Below, piece after piece: positions 1-6,764 of a stretch of 64,000 nt of DNA (within the stretch, counting starts at the first letter, position 1; every line of letters begins with the position of its first letter). Under the pieces are notes generated by a model. The model ran no database searches, had not been told where the DNA came from, and saw nothing but the letters and a program-made list of their open reading frames with translations. The stretch comes from Escherichia sp. E1V33. Its GTDB lineage: Bacteria > Pseudomonadota > Gammaproteobacteria > Enterobacterales > Enterobacteriaceae. Made by a program: the position numbers and the translations under genes. Location: the NCBI RefSeq assembly GCF_004211955.1, contig NZ_RHJI01000021.1, forward strand, positions 1 to 64,000, written 5' to 3'.

Positions 1-159
1 GGCGACAGCAAACAACAAGCAACCAGCAGGCAATCACAGAAGCCACAGCAGCAATCATCACCAGCACAACACAACGAACCTCCGATGGATTTTGACGACG
101 ATATACCCTTTGCACCAGTAACTCTCCCCTTCCCTCGTCACGCTATTCACGCAATTTAA
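1..159 (+). CDS. ssb: phage single-stranded DNA-binding protein, C-terminal part
   Basis: The open frame enters from the left edge and stops with TAA at 157-159; the N-terminal OB fold lies outside the window. The visible 52 residues are a low-complexity Q/S/P-rich linker followed by DFDDDIPF, the acidic tip that in bacterial SSB recruits partner proteins such as exonucleases and RecO. Here the tip is not terminal: 15 further residues (starting APVTLPF) follow. I recall similar extended tails on SSBs of lambdoid phages. It is the first gene of a tightly packed + strand early operon. The call rests on the tip motif alone. Confidence 0.8.
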   Translation, partial: GDSKQQATSRQSQKPQQQSSPAQHNEPPMDFDDDIPFAPVTLPFPRHAIHAI

Positions 160-167
160 GGACTTAC

Positions 168-716
168 ATGAATCACTTAATGGTTGACCTTGAAACAATG
201 GGCAACGGGCCATACGCGCCAGTTATTTCTATTGGGGCGGTATTCTTTGACCCGAATACCGGAGAAACAGGAGAAGAGTTCTCGGTAAATATCTCGCTTG
301 AGTCATCAATGCGATATCGGGCGCGTCCTGACGCTTCAACGATTTTATGGTGGATGGAACAGAGTGAAGAAGCCAGAAAATCGCTAACCAGCAACACTCA
401 AGAGCTTTCAACGGCTCTTTCATGGTTATCTGAATTCATCATAAAGAACGCCAACCACAAACTCGTTCAGGTTTGGGGGAATGGAGCATCATTTGACTGC
501 GTTATTCTCCGCAACAGTTATTCGCTAACAGGGCAGCCAGTTCCGTGGCAGTGGTGGAATGACCGCGACGTAAGAACAATCGTCGAACTTGGGAAGGTAA
601 TAGGATTCGATCCTAAGCGAGATATGCCATTCAAAGGAACTCGCCACAACGCGCTTGATGATGCCATCCATCAAGCCAAATACGTTTCAGCGATCTGGAA
701 AAAGTTAGCTAAATAA
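168..716 (+). CDS. phage DEDD-type 3'-5' exonuclease (Rv2179c/PF16473-like)
   Basis: This 182-residue protein starts 8 bases after the ssb stop, behind AAGGA. The DEDD exonuclease signature is visible: Asp and Glu in VDLET near residues 7-9, an Asp in SFDC near residue 105, and a C-terminal HNALDD block near residue 163 giving the HxxxxD pair. This fits the small phage 3'-5' exoribonuclease family related to Rv2179c, which binds two metal ions and degrades single-stranded ends. Encoded directly after SSB, it probably acts on phage or host nucleic acid during early replication or recombination. Whether it prefers RNA or DNA cannot be read from the sequence. Confidence 0.8.
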   Translation: MNHLMVDLETMGNGPYAPVISIGAVFFDPNTGETGEEFSVNISLESSMRYRARPDASTILWWMEQSEEARKSLTSNTQELSTALSWLSEFIIKNANHKLVQVWGNGASFDCVILRNSYSLTGQPVPWQWWNDRDVRTIVELGKVIGFDPKRDMPFKGTRHNALDDAIHQAKYVSAIWKKLAK

Positions 717-732
717 TCAACAGGAGAAAACC

Positions 733-1029
733 ATGCCAGCGCCTCTATATGGTGCGGACGACGCGCGCCGCTGTTCCGGCAATTCCGTATCGGAGGTGCT
801 GGATAAATTCAGAAAAAACTACGACCGGATAATGTCGCTACCGCAGGAAACGAAAGAGGAAAAGGAATTTCGTCATTGTATATGGCTTGCAGAGAAAGAA
901 GAACGCGAGCGAATTTACCAGACATCAATCCGACCGTTCCGCAAAGCCACATATACCCACTTCCCTGAATATATCGACCCGCGCCTGCGTAATTACCGCT
1001 CACGCTATGGCGCTATCAGTAATGACTGA
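733..1029 (+). CDS. small lambdoid prophage protein, function unknown
   Basis: A 98-residue charged protein behind a good ribosome site (CAGGAG, 8 bases before ATG). It has many Arg, Lys and Glu residues, a predicted helical middle (residues 20-60), and a C-terminus rich in Arg and Tyr. There is no signal peptide or membrane segment. I recognise it only as a recurrent hypothetical protein of lambdoid prophages in this position of the early operon. The close spacing to its neighbours supports co-transcription. I assign no function. Confidence 0.6.
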   Translation: MPAPLYGADDARRCSGNSVSEVLDKFRKNYDRIMSLPQETKEEKEFRHCIWLAEKEERERIYQTSIRPFRKATYTHFPEYIDPRLRNYRSRYGAISND

Positions 1030-1039
1030 GGAATTAACA

Positions 1040-1330
1040 ATGAAAACAATGAAGCTAAACATCGACCTCGGCAAATATGTTATTACCGGAACAAAACACG
1101 ACCTGATTCTTAGTGAAAAAGGAATTATCAAAGAAGGTGAGAATGCAGGGAAAGAAACACTAAGTCGTATCGGTTATTACAGCAAGTTTGAGCATCTGGT
1201 TAAAGAGTTATGCAACCGTGAAATCCTGTTATCTCAGGCGCAGACGCTACAGGATATTCAGCAACATATCGAGACTTTAGGTGTGTCACTTAGCATGGCT
1301 GTTGACCAGTTCATGGAGAGTAAATCATGA
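1040..1330 (+). CDS. DUF5405-family prophage protein
   Basis: The open frame extends back to 887, but the ATG at 1040 is preferred because it is preceded by GAGG and removes the overlap with the gene before it. The 96-residue product begins [17 protein letters not shown] and carries a block around [19 protein letters not shown], which I recognise as typical of small early-region proteins of lambdoid and P2-like phages (DUF5405). The second half looks helical. Its stop overlaps the next start (ATGA), showing translational coupling. Function unknown. Confidence 0.65.
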   Translation: MKTMKLNIDLGKYVITGTKHDLILSEKGIIKEGENAGKETLSRIGYYSKFEHLVKELCNREILLSQAQTLQDIQQHIETLGVSLSMAVDQFMESKS

Positions 1331-1491
1331 GAGGACTTGCTTACAATCCCGGCATTCTTCCGGCAGAAATGATTATTCGCCAACGCGTAAATCCAATGCC
1401 ATCGAGAGAGGAATTGCTTAAAAGAAATAGTTTCGGTTCTGTTAATGACAACAAATATCTGAATGCGATGTGGCGGAGTGGGAAAAAATGA
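1327..1491 (+). CDS. 54-residue prophage protein, function unknown
   Basis: A short frame coupled at both ends: its ATG at 1327 overlaps the upstream stop (ATGA) and its TGA at 1489-1491 overlaps the next ATG at 1488. It begins [15 protein letters not shown] and ends in a basic tail (WRSGKK). The double overlap and the absence of any other frame filling this gap are the evidence that it is translated. No domain is recognisable. Confidence 0.55.
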   Translation: MRGLAYNPGILPAEMIIRQRVNPMPSREELLKRNSFGSVNDNKYLNAMWRSGKK

Positions 1492-2033
1492 AACAAATGT
1501 CACTAATTGAGATGGATGGTTTTCTGAAAGGTAAATGCATCCCACGAGATTTAAAGGTTAACGAAACAAACGCTGAATATCTTGTCCGTAAGTTCGGTGA
1601 ACTTGAATCAAAACTGGAAACGGCGTTGCGGGAGTGTCGTTCTGCTGGAATCACGATTGATAACCTTGAGGCCAAGTGCGCTGCGCTGGCAGCGGAGAAT
1701 GCGGGGATGAAGTCGGTCATTGAATACTGCATTAATCCCGACAATCAGCCTGAATACCATGACCAGGGCATGGGATGTGGAGTTGAAGACCACGGCTACC
1801 AGCGCGACGGCTATTCGGCTTGTTACTACGGATGGGAGTCGGCAATGGAACGCGTCTACTCAGAGGTTATTCCAGACACCATTCCAGAAACCCCAGCCAC
1901 CGATTCTTTCCTGGCTGAAGTACGGGCGCAGGGGGTTGAGATGATGCGCGAACATCCATCAATCAAACTTTGCTCTTTGACGCACATATGTGACGAGTTA
2001 GCCGCCCAGCTTCGCAAAGGAGTTCAGTCATGA
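1488..2033 (+). CDS. Ea22-like/Ead-type prophage protein
   Basis: The open frame reaches back to 1470, but ATG 1488 is chosen because it overlaps the previous stop in the ATGA pattern used throughout this operon. The 181-residue product has a coiled-coil stretch with a heptad-like run (about residues 35-70, KLETAL...[16 protein letters not shown]). After it comes a [20 protein letters not shown] segment, then a C-terminal helix ending in AAQLRKG. The [12 protein letters not shown] stretch is typical of the modular Ea22/Ead-like accessory proteins of lambdoid phages, which recombine between phages and have no established function. Confidence 0.6.
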   Translation: MKQMSLIEMDGFLKGKCIPRDLKVNETNAEYLVRKFGELESKLETALRECRSAGITIDNLEAKCAALAAENAGMKSVIEYCINPDNQPEYHDQGMGCGVEDHGYQRDGYSACYYGWESAMERVYSEVIPDTIPETPATDSFLAEVRAQGVEMMREHPSIKLCSLTHICDELAAQLRKGVQS

Positions 2034-2263
2034 GCATCCGAACTGAACATGGATTTGGTCCTTCAACAGTCGAAGTCGAATGGCTTGATGATTGCCCTAA
2101 GTGCCAGCACGGCAAAGCCAAGGTAACAGGATGGTCGATAACCAAAGATTCTTTGTGGGCGGGCGATGAGGCCGTCTGTTCCAAATGCGGTCACAAAGGT
2201 GAAATCGATGCTGATGGAGAGAATGCCTGGGTGGAATGGGACGAAATCGAGGAGGCACAATGA
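2030..2263 (+). CDS. small phage zinc-ribbon protein
   Basis: A 77-residue protein whose ATG overlaps the preceding stop. Two CxxC pairs are visible (CPKC near residue 22 and CSKC near residue 51), the arrangement of a zinc ribbon, separated by about 25 residues with a WSITKDSLWAGDEAV linker. The C-terminus is acidic (DENAWVEWDEIEE type). It resembles the Lar-like zinc-ribbon proteins of lambdoid early operons in size and cysteine layout, but I cannot assign it to Lar specifically. The next gene starts inside its last codons. Confidence 0.6.
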   Translation: MSIRTEHGFGPSTVEVEWLDDCPKCQHGKAKVTGWSITKDSLWAGDEAVCSKCGHKGEIDADGENAWVEWDEIEEAQ

Positions 2264-2745
2264 GCAATATCGACACACTGGCGCTGCGTGAGGCGGCAGA
2301 ACGTGCAATTCCGGCAATGGAACGCCTGTTAATGTTGCCAGTTGATGAGGACCTGATAAGTGAACAGGAACTTAAAGATTACGGTGTGGATATTGATGCG
2401 CTCAACGCCTTCAAATTTCTGACCGGACCAGCTACCGTGCTGGCACTGCTGGATGAACGGGAAAGAAACCAGCAGTACATCAAACGCCGCGACCAGGAGA
2501 ACGAGGAGATTGCGCTTACGGTTGGGAGGCTGCGCGTTGAGCTTGAGGCAGAAAAACAGCGGGCAAAGGATCTGTTTATGGAAAATGCTCGGCTTAAGTC
2601 AGGTATAGCCGGTCTGATACACCTCGGTATTCGATATGCAGATGTTGAGGTCATGAAAATTGCTGGAGATGCCCAGCTTTCTACCCCATGCACTGACAGC
2701 ATCATAAACAGCATTGCAACAGGCATTCGCATCAAAGGAGAGTGA
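2260..2745 (+). CDS. Ea22-like prophage protein with coiled coil
   Basis: ATG 2260 is favoured over the upstream in-frame ATG at 2236 because it follows GGAGG at good distance and overlaps the previous stop. The 161-residue product starts MSNIDTLALREAAERAI, a common N-terminus of Ea22-type modules. It contains a long charged helix (about residues 68-115, RDQENEEIALTV...ELEAEKQRAKDL) that should form a coiled coil. It shares this design with the gene at 1488, so the operon carries two mosaic Ea22-type proteins. Function unknown. Confidence 0.6.
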   Translation: MSNIDTLALREAAERAIPAMERLLMLPVDEDLISEQELKDYGVDIDALNAFKFLTGPATVLALLDERERNQQYIKRRDQENEEIALTVGRLRVELEAEKQRAKDLFMENARLKSGIAGLIHLGIRYADVEVMKIAGDAQLSTPCTDSIINSIATGIRIKGE

Positions 2746-2746
2746 G

Positions 2747-2938
2747 ATGGACGGACAAATATCAATCGTTCGACCAGGAGCATGTGACGATCGCGAAATA
2801 CGAATAATTATTCGTCTGGCAATGGGGAAAGCAATAACTGCTCTCATTACCCCAGAAAATCTCGCATTAGCATTAACAGGAAAGTCAGACCTGCCAGTAG
2901 AGCTAAAGCTGCGAAATGTTGAGATTAAGGTGAAATAG
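2747..2938 (+). CDS. 63-residue prophage protein, function unknown
   Basis: The start at 2747 (MDGQISIV) sits behind AAAGGAGAG, a strong ribosome site. The longer frame beginning at 2714 overlaps the upstream gene and is unlikely. The product has a basic middle (REIRIIIRLAMGKAI) and a Leu/Ala-rich second half, with no membrane segment or known motif. The next gene begins 2 bases after its stop. No function can be assigned. Confidence 0.5.
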   Translation: MDGQISIVRPGACDDREIRIIIRLAMGKAITALITPENLALALTGKSDLPVELKLRNVEIKVK

Positions 2939-2940
2939 CT

Positions 2941-3738
2941 ATGACCACTATTACCAAAGAACGTATCGAATTATTCATTAAAAATCCGCTTGATAACGGG
3001 CTTACCCGTGGCGAACAAATGGAACTGGCACGAATTGCACTGGCATCACTGGAACGCGAACAGATTCGCCACGAGCATGCCAAATGGTCTGACTCCACAT
3101 TTGGCTGCGTTGGCCCCATTGGTCCACTGAAACACCTCTCAAAAGAGGCACTGGAAGCCGCAGCCGAACCAGACGATCTTAGCGAGTGGGCTGATATGCA
3201 GTTTCTGTTGTGGGATGCACAGCGCCGTGCTGGCATCAGCGATGCTGAAATTACCGCTGCTATGGAAGATAAATTGAAGATCAACATGGAGCGCCAGTGG
3301 CCTGAACCAAAAGATGGTGAGCCTCGCTTGCACATTAAAGAACCCGGCAACTCTCCGGTAATTCCGGATGGTTTATCCACGGTATGCGCTGAGGCTTATC
3401 AGGTTGTAGGAGTTATGGCAGATGCGCTTGGTGTATTCGGTGATGCAGCAGTACAGAAAGTTCTGGATAACCTGTCACAGCAAAAACTTGTTCACATAGA
3501 TGTGCTGCCGTTCTCGCTTCCGGTGACTCCGGATGGTTGGATAAGCTGTAGTGAGCGAATGCCTAAAGAAACGGGTGACATTATTGTTGTTTCGGATGGC
3601 ATTGTAATGTCCGGGATTTCTTATTCTCGTCGTGACGGGTTCTATATAGCCGCATTGGAGTACGACGACGATGAGCCAATTGGCGGTGTAACCCACTGGA
3701 TGCCTCTACCAGAACCGCCTCGATTAAAGGAGCTATAA
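2941..3738 (+). CDS. DUF550/DUF551 phage protein (dATP/dGTP pyrophosphohydrolase-like)
   Basis: A 265-residue two-part protein. Residues about 20-115 (LTRGEQMELARIALASLE... through KEALEAA to DLSEWADMQFLLWDA) match the DUF550 family of lambdoid phages, which is related to MazG-type nucleotide pyrophosphohydrolases. The acidic EAAAEPDDLSEWAD stretch could be a metal ligand cluster. Residues about 198-262 (GWISCSERMP ... THWMPLPEPP) match DUF551. The two domains are often fused in phages. The likely role is control of nucleotide pools during phage growth. The reaction is inferred from the family, not from identified catalytic residues. Confidence 0.75.
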   Translation: MTTITKERIELFIKNPLDNGLTRGEQMELARIALASLEREQIRHEHAKWSDSTFGCVGPIGPLKHLSKEALEAAAEPDDLSEWADMQFLLWDAQRRAGISDAEITAAMEDKLKINMERQWPEPKDGEPRLHIKEPGNSPVIPDGLSTVCAEAYQVVGVMADALGVFGDAAVQKVLDNLSQQKLVHIDVLPFSLPVTPDGWISCSERMPKETGDIIVVSDGIVMSGISYSRRDGFYIAALEYDDDEPIGGVTHWMPLPEPPRLKEL

Positions 3739-3852
3739 TAGTGAACTATTATATCTATTTGTATTAAAAGAGTTTTTATAAAATAAATCTTCCAAAGCAT
3801 GTAAAAACACTGTTAATCTTAACGTGTGTGAAACGTGAAGAGAGGTGTTGAA

Positions 3853-4134
3853 ATGAGCATTCATGATTTGTGTGAAGATCAAGAGCAATGGGCTATGCAG
3901 ACCCTTATGGGCTCAGGAGTTCTTGCAAGGTGCAGAATCCATAACGATGTAATTTTAGACAGCGGAAATGATGCTTCTTCTGCTTATAAATTAGGAACTT
4001 ACCTATATCAAAAAGATAATAGCTGCAACTTATTCAATACTCTTACTGAAGCCCGCGACGCAATAAAGGATGCATATGAATCGTATTGTGGGATCGATGA
4101 TTGCCCACAATGCTCAAAATACATTGACGATTAA
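3853..4134 (+). CDS. prophage hypothetical protein
   Basis: A 93-residue protein starting MSIHDLCEDQEQ behind AGAGGTG. An in-frame start at 3835 would add six residues and is less likely. It has four Cys residues near the C-terminus, including the CPQC pair and a nearby C-G-I-D-D-C, so a metal site is possible. It lies after a roughly 110-bp AT-rich gap and is the last gene before two tandem terminator-like hairpins. I do not recognise the family. Confidence 0.5.
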   Translation: MSIHDLCEDQEQWAMQTLMGSGVLARCRIHNDVILDSGNDASSAYKLGTYLYQKDNSCNLFNTLTEARDAIKDAYESYCGIDDCPQCSKYIDD

Positions 4135-4152
4135 TAATATGAACAAGTAACT

Positions 4153-4209
4153 ATCCTCGCACTCGCGGGGATTTCTTTTATCTGAACTCGCTACGGCGAG
4201 TTTTGTTTT
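4153..4209 (+). terminator. tandem terminator-like hairpins in the prophage early operon
   Basis: Two hairpins follow each other. ATCCTCGC (4153-4160) pairs with GCGGGGAT (4165-4172) and is followed by TTCTTTT. ACTCGC (4186-4191) pairs with GCGAGT (4196-4201) and is followed by TTTGTTTT. Both have short loops and T-rich tails as in intrinsic terminators. Confidence 0.65.
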
Positions 4210-4222
4210 ATGGAGATGATAA

Positions 4223-4390
4223 ATGCACTTCCGAGTCACAGGTGAATGGAATGGAGAACCATTCAACAGAGTTATCGAAGCCGAGAACATCAACGACTGC
4301 TATGACCACTGGATGCTGTGGGCGCAGATAGCACATGCAGACGTAACCAATATTCGAATTGAAGAACTGAAAGAACACCAAGCCGCCTGA
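4223..4390 (+). CDS. 55-residue lambdoid prophage protein
   Basis: A short frame starting MHFRVTGEWNGEPFNRVIEA behind GGAGATGATAA. The aromatic, acidic product (DCYDHWMLWAQIAH, then an IEELKEHQAA tail) is a type I recognise as recurrent near the xis end of lambdoid prophages. It is bracketed by terminators on both sides; the downstream hairpin overlaps its last codons. It is too short for ordinary gene finders. Function unknown. Confidence 0.6.
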   Translation: MHFRVTGEWNGEPFNRVIEAENINDCYDHWMLWAQIAHADVTNIRIEELKEHQAA

Positions 4391-4402
4391 TGGCGGTTTT
4401 TT
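4381..4402 (+). terminator. intrinsic terminator overlapping the 4223 gene end
   Basis: CCGCC (4383-4387), loop TGAT, GGCGG (4392-4396), then six T residues. It overlaps the stop codon of the 55-residue gene and separates it from torI. Confidence 0.75.
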
Positions 4403-4447
4403 ATTACCTGATTTGCAGGTTCGATTCCCTATTCGGAGATAGCACTC

Positions 4448-4648
4448 ATGCAACACGAACTACAGCCTGATTCCCTGGTTGATTTGAAATTCATCATGGC
4501 CGATACTGGCTTCGGTAAAACCTTCATCTATGACCGGATTAAGTCCGGAGACCTGCCTAAAGCCAAAGTTATCCACGGGCGAGCAAGATGGTTATATCGT
4601 GACCATTGTGAATTCAAAAATAAGCTCTTAAGCCGCGCCAATGGGTAA
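4448..4648 (+). CDS. torI: TorI-type excisionase / recombination directionality factor
   Basis: This 66-residue protein (begins MQHELQPDSLVDLKFIM, ends KNKLLSRANG) is what I recognise as TorI of the KplE1 (CPS-53) prophage. TorI is a winged-helix protein that directs the prophage integrase toward excision from argW, and it was also described as an inhibitor of the TorR response regulator. The helix-turn-helix is visible as IMADTGFGKTFIYDRIKSG, followed by a basic wing (KAKVIHGRARWLYRDH). Its place beside an argW-like att core fits the known layout, with the prophage integrase expected at the far end beside argW, outside this window. GGGTAAAAT repeats overlap and follow its stop and may be its binding sites. 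Confidence 0.85.
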   Translation: MQHELQPDSLVDLKFIMADTGFGKTFIYDRIKSGDLPKAKVIHGRARWLYRDHCEFKNKLLSRANG

Positions 4649-4663
4649 AATAGCGGGTAAAAT
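4643..4663. repeat. direct repeats next to the att site, candidate arm sites
   Basis: GGGTAAAAT occurs at 4643-4651 and again at 4655-4663, spaced 12 bp apart, immediately after torI and upstream of the att core. Short spaced repeats of this sort are typical integrase arm-type or excisionase sites. The assignment is by position only. Confidence 0.45.
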
Positions 4664-4698
4664 ATTTTTCACATCTAAAAAATACCATTCCAATCAAT

Positions 4699-4733
4699 CC
4701 CCTGCCGCGCCAAGTAGATGTCTGCAGGGGACA
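4699..4733. other. prophage attachment site (argW-type core), probable attR
   Basis: CTGCAGGGGACA at 4722-4733 equals part of the 3' end of argW as I remember it (…CCTGCAGGGGACACCA). An inverted copy of the arm, TCCCCTGC at 4699-4706, faces GCAGGGGA at 4724-4731, as expected for a pair of core-type integrase sites. The site follows torI, where KplE1-type prophages end. It is followed by another integrase gene rather than by dsdC, suggesting a second element inserted at the same place. Confidence 0.6.
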
Positions 4734-4850
4734 ATCCTACCGCTTTTCACCTCCTGTCAGAAAATCTAAAAAAACATTATAAAACAAGCAGAAACATTCG
4801 ATAGCAGTCTTAACTAAAATCATTGCCCGTTAGCTAATAGAAACTTAACA

Positions 4851-4896
4851 CGGGTATAAAAACGGGTATGCCCGGTTCGATGGTAATTTGTACCCG
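4851..4896. repeat. repeats upstream of the integrase remnant, candidate arm sites
   Basis: CGGGTATAAA at 4851-4860 and CGGGTAT at 4863-4869 are direct repeats, and TTTGTACCCG at 4887-4896 is an inverted relative. The inverse form CGGGTACAAA appears again at 6874-6883, about 2 kb away, close to the other end of this element. This is the pattern of integrase arm sites flanking a mobile element. Confidence 0.45.
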
Positions 4897-4913
4897 TTCA
4901 TGATGGGGCAACT

Positions 4914-5924
4914 ATGAAGCTGACTGATACCAAAATACGCAAAACGAAGCCAGACACTGCGAACGGGAAGATCATCAAACTGAGTGACGGTAACGGACTG
5001 TATTGCCTGATAGACCCAAACGGTTCGCGGTACTGGCGTTTCAGAAAAGTGATAAACGGTAAGGAAACAACCCGCGCCCTGGATAAATACCCGATTATGT
5101 CTCTTGCCGACGCTCGCGATTCTGAACTGGCTAAAGGTATTGATCCCCGTCGTGTTGTTTCAGAAAAAATAATTACGTTTGAAGAAATCGCCCGAATATG
5201 GCACGAAAGAAAAAAGAAAGGCTGGGACGAAGACCACGCCGCCAGCGTCCTTCGTGGGCTGGAAAAGCTTATATTCCCCGTTATTGGTAATTCTCCAATT
5301 AAAGACCTGACAACTCCCGATCTGTTAGTACCATTAAGATTAATGGAAGAAAAAGGTATTCTGGAAACAACAGCACGCCAAAAACAACGCATAAATAATA
5401 TCATGCGTTATGCTGTCCAGTGTGGTTTTATAAAATATAATCCAGCGCAGGAATTAGAAGGGGCGATAGAAGTTAATAAAACAACACATCACCCAGGATT
5501 AACTGCTGATGCTTTGCCAGAATTTTTAAAACGTATTGACGGTTATTTTGATAACAACAATGGAAGATTACTTACACAATATGCGTTAAATTTGAATTTA
5601 TTAATTTTTATTCGTTCCAGTGAATTACGCTTTGCACGCTGGAATGAATTAGACTTGGGGCATGACACAAAGAAAGATGTTTGCGGGGATAGTTTCAGGA
5701 ATATGGCCTGCGCAGCCCTTACAGAATCCGGAAAATGGACACGATAAGCTGTAGAACGTCAAATGAGTCACCAGGAGCGTGATGGCGTCCGCGCCGGTTA
5801 TGTTTATCAAGCTCAGCACATGCAGGAACGGCGCAAAATACTGCAATGGTGGGCCGACTATCTTGATCACAGTCGGAACGGTTTCACCCCTCCTTACGAA
5901 TTTAAATGGCGCTATCGTAAATGA
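4914..5924 (+). pseudogene. degraded tyrosine-recombinase integrase (P4/KplE1 class)
   Basis: The N-terminal 250 or so residues are well preserved: an arm-binding region (KLSDGNGLYCLIDPNGSRYW) and a core start reaching RSSELRFARWNELDL, which contains the first catalytic Arg. The frame then jumps directly to a GHDTKKDVCGDSFR segment, which in full-length relatives lies roughly 75-80 residues later, so the catalytic Lys region is lost. The usual HxxR box reads GDSFR, with Asp replacing His. A TAA at 5745-5747 interrupts the frame, and the remaining tail (AVERQMSHQER ... VRAGYVY, with the expected catalytic Tyr) continues in the same frame to 5924. It is not functional as a recombinase. Its start is ATG 4914 behind GGGGCAACT. 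Confidence 0.85.
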
Positions 5925-6199
5925 CTGGTTCAGGTGTGGACCATTTGTGGGCACATCTATTTTTCATTTTAATTTTCATATGGCTACATCATTTTGATTA
6001 ATGATGGAATTTTACGAAGACTGAAGTTACTGAAATCCTTTGCAATTGATTGCATTTTTTCAGTCTCAAATTTCATTTACCCCCCGTCTAATGCCTGTTC
6101 TGCCGCTTCATTCCTGCAATTTTCGAAACTGAAAAAATTCTCACCATGTAAAAGCCGCTGGCGTTCGTGCCGTAACAAAGATGCAACAGGTAACCAGAT
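5925..6199. other. non-coding remnant between integrase pseudogene and TA operon
   Basis: This AT-rich stretch shows no supported gene. Short frames here lack ribosome sites and recognisable products. It is best read as debris of the second inserted element. Confidence 0.5.
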
Positions 6200-6215
6200 G
6201 TACAACTAGTTGTAC
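6200..6215. promoter_or_regulatory. palindromic operator of the toxin-antitoxin operon
   Basis: GTACAACTAGTTGTAC is a perfect 16-bp palindrome 44 bp before the antitoxin ATG, preceded by T so that TGTACA-type half sites are formed. TGTACA cores are the known recognition element of YefM-YoeB repressors, so this is the likely autoregulatory site. A second small inverted repeat (CTTAC/GTAAG) lies just downstream at 6226-6238. Confidence 0.7.
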
Positions 6216-6258
6216 GTGTGGCATACTTACGCTGTAAGAACTTTGGCGGGAGCAAACA

Positions 6259-6504
6259 ATGCAACATGTAAACTACACCGATGCTCGACAACATCTAGCT
6301 GACCTGATGCAGCAGGCTAATGATGATCGTGCGCCAATCCTGGTTACGCGTAAGGGTGCTAAAAGCGTGGTAATGATCGACGCGGAAGAGTTCGCATCAA
6401 TTCAGGAGACGTTACACCTGTTCAGTAATCCGGCGAACGCCGCACACATTGAAGCCAGCCTTGCATCGCTCGAACGCGGCGATTATGAGGAACTGGACAT
6501 TTAA
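6259..6504 (+). CDS. YefM/Phd-family antitoxin
   Basis: An 81-residue protein with the Phd/YefM N-terminal DNA-binding fold (NYTDARQHLADLMQQ, then ILVTRKGAKSVVMIDAEEFASIQET). Its acidic C-terminal helix (ASLERGDYEELDI) is expected to wrap the toxin. The stop TAA overlaps the toxin ATG (TAATG), so the pair is translationally coupled. It should neutralise the toxin and repress the operon from the palindrome upstream. It is related to but clearly diverged from K-12 YefM, so I leave the symbol empty. Confidence 0.85.
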   Translation: MQHVNYTDARQHLADLMQQANDDRAPILVTRKGAKSVVMIDAEEFASIQETLHLFSNPANAAHIEASLASLERGDYEELDI

Positions 6505-6764
6505 TGAAAGTCAGGATATCCCCGCAGGCAAAAAGCGATCTTCAGTACTGGGCCGAGATTGATCCAAAGACGCATGATAAAGTAATGGAGTTAATTAAAT
6601 CGGCTAAGGAAAGCCCCTTCAAGGGGATAGGGAAGCCGGAGGCGCTAAAGCACCGTAAGCCCCTCTGGTCACGTCGAATCACGAAAGAACATCGCCTGGT
6701 GTATTACGTTGAGCAAGGCGATCTGTACATTGTTGCATGTCGCTATCACTACACCACGATTTAA
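6504..6764 (+). CDS. YoeB/Txe-family mRNA interferase toxin
   Basis: An 86-residue RelE-superfamily toxin. YoeB landmarks are present: the GKPEALKH segment carrying the catalytic Glu, WSRRITKEHRLVY with the Arg pair, and the terminal CRYHY, whose His and Tyr complete the ribosome-dependent RNase site. Family members cleave mRNA at the ribosomal A site near start codons. It is three residues longer than usual after the HY box (TTI). No lesion is visible, so the module may be active, in contrast to the broken integrase next to it. Confidence 0.88.
   Translation: MKVRISPQAKSDLQYWAEIDPKTHDKVMELIKSAKESPFKGIGKPEALKHRKPLWSRRITKEHRLVYYVEQGDLYIVACRYHYTTI

Noticed and set aside
4405..4440. tRNA-like TTGCAGGTTCGATTCC segment before torI
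   Set aside because: Only a T-arm-like string is present (it resembles the argW T-arm), without acceptor or anticodon arms. It may be a trace of the att region but is not a tRNA gene.
4699..4731. Inverted repeat TCCCCTGC/GCAGGGGA as a terminator
   Set aside because: The loop is 17 nt and there is no T tract; its match to the argW end favours an attachment site.
5779..5997. Frame overlapping the integrase tail
   Set aside because: It runs in another frame through the integrase remnant (which still encodes recognisable integrase residues) and has no family features.
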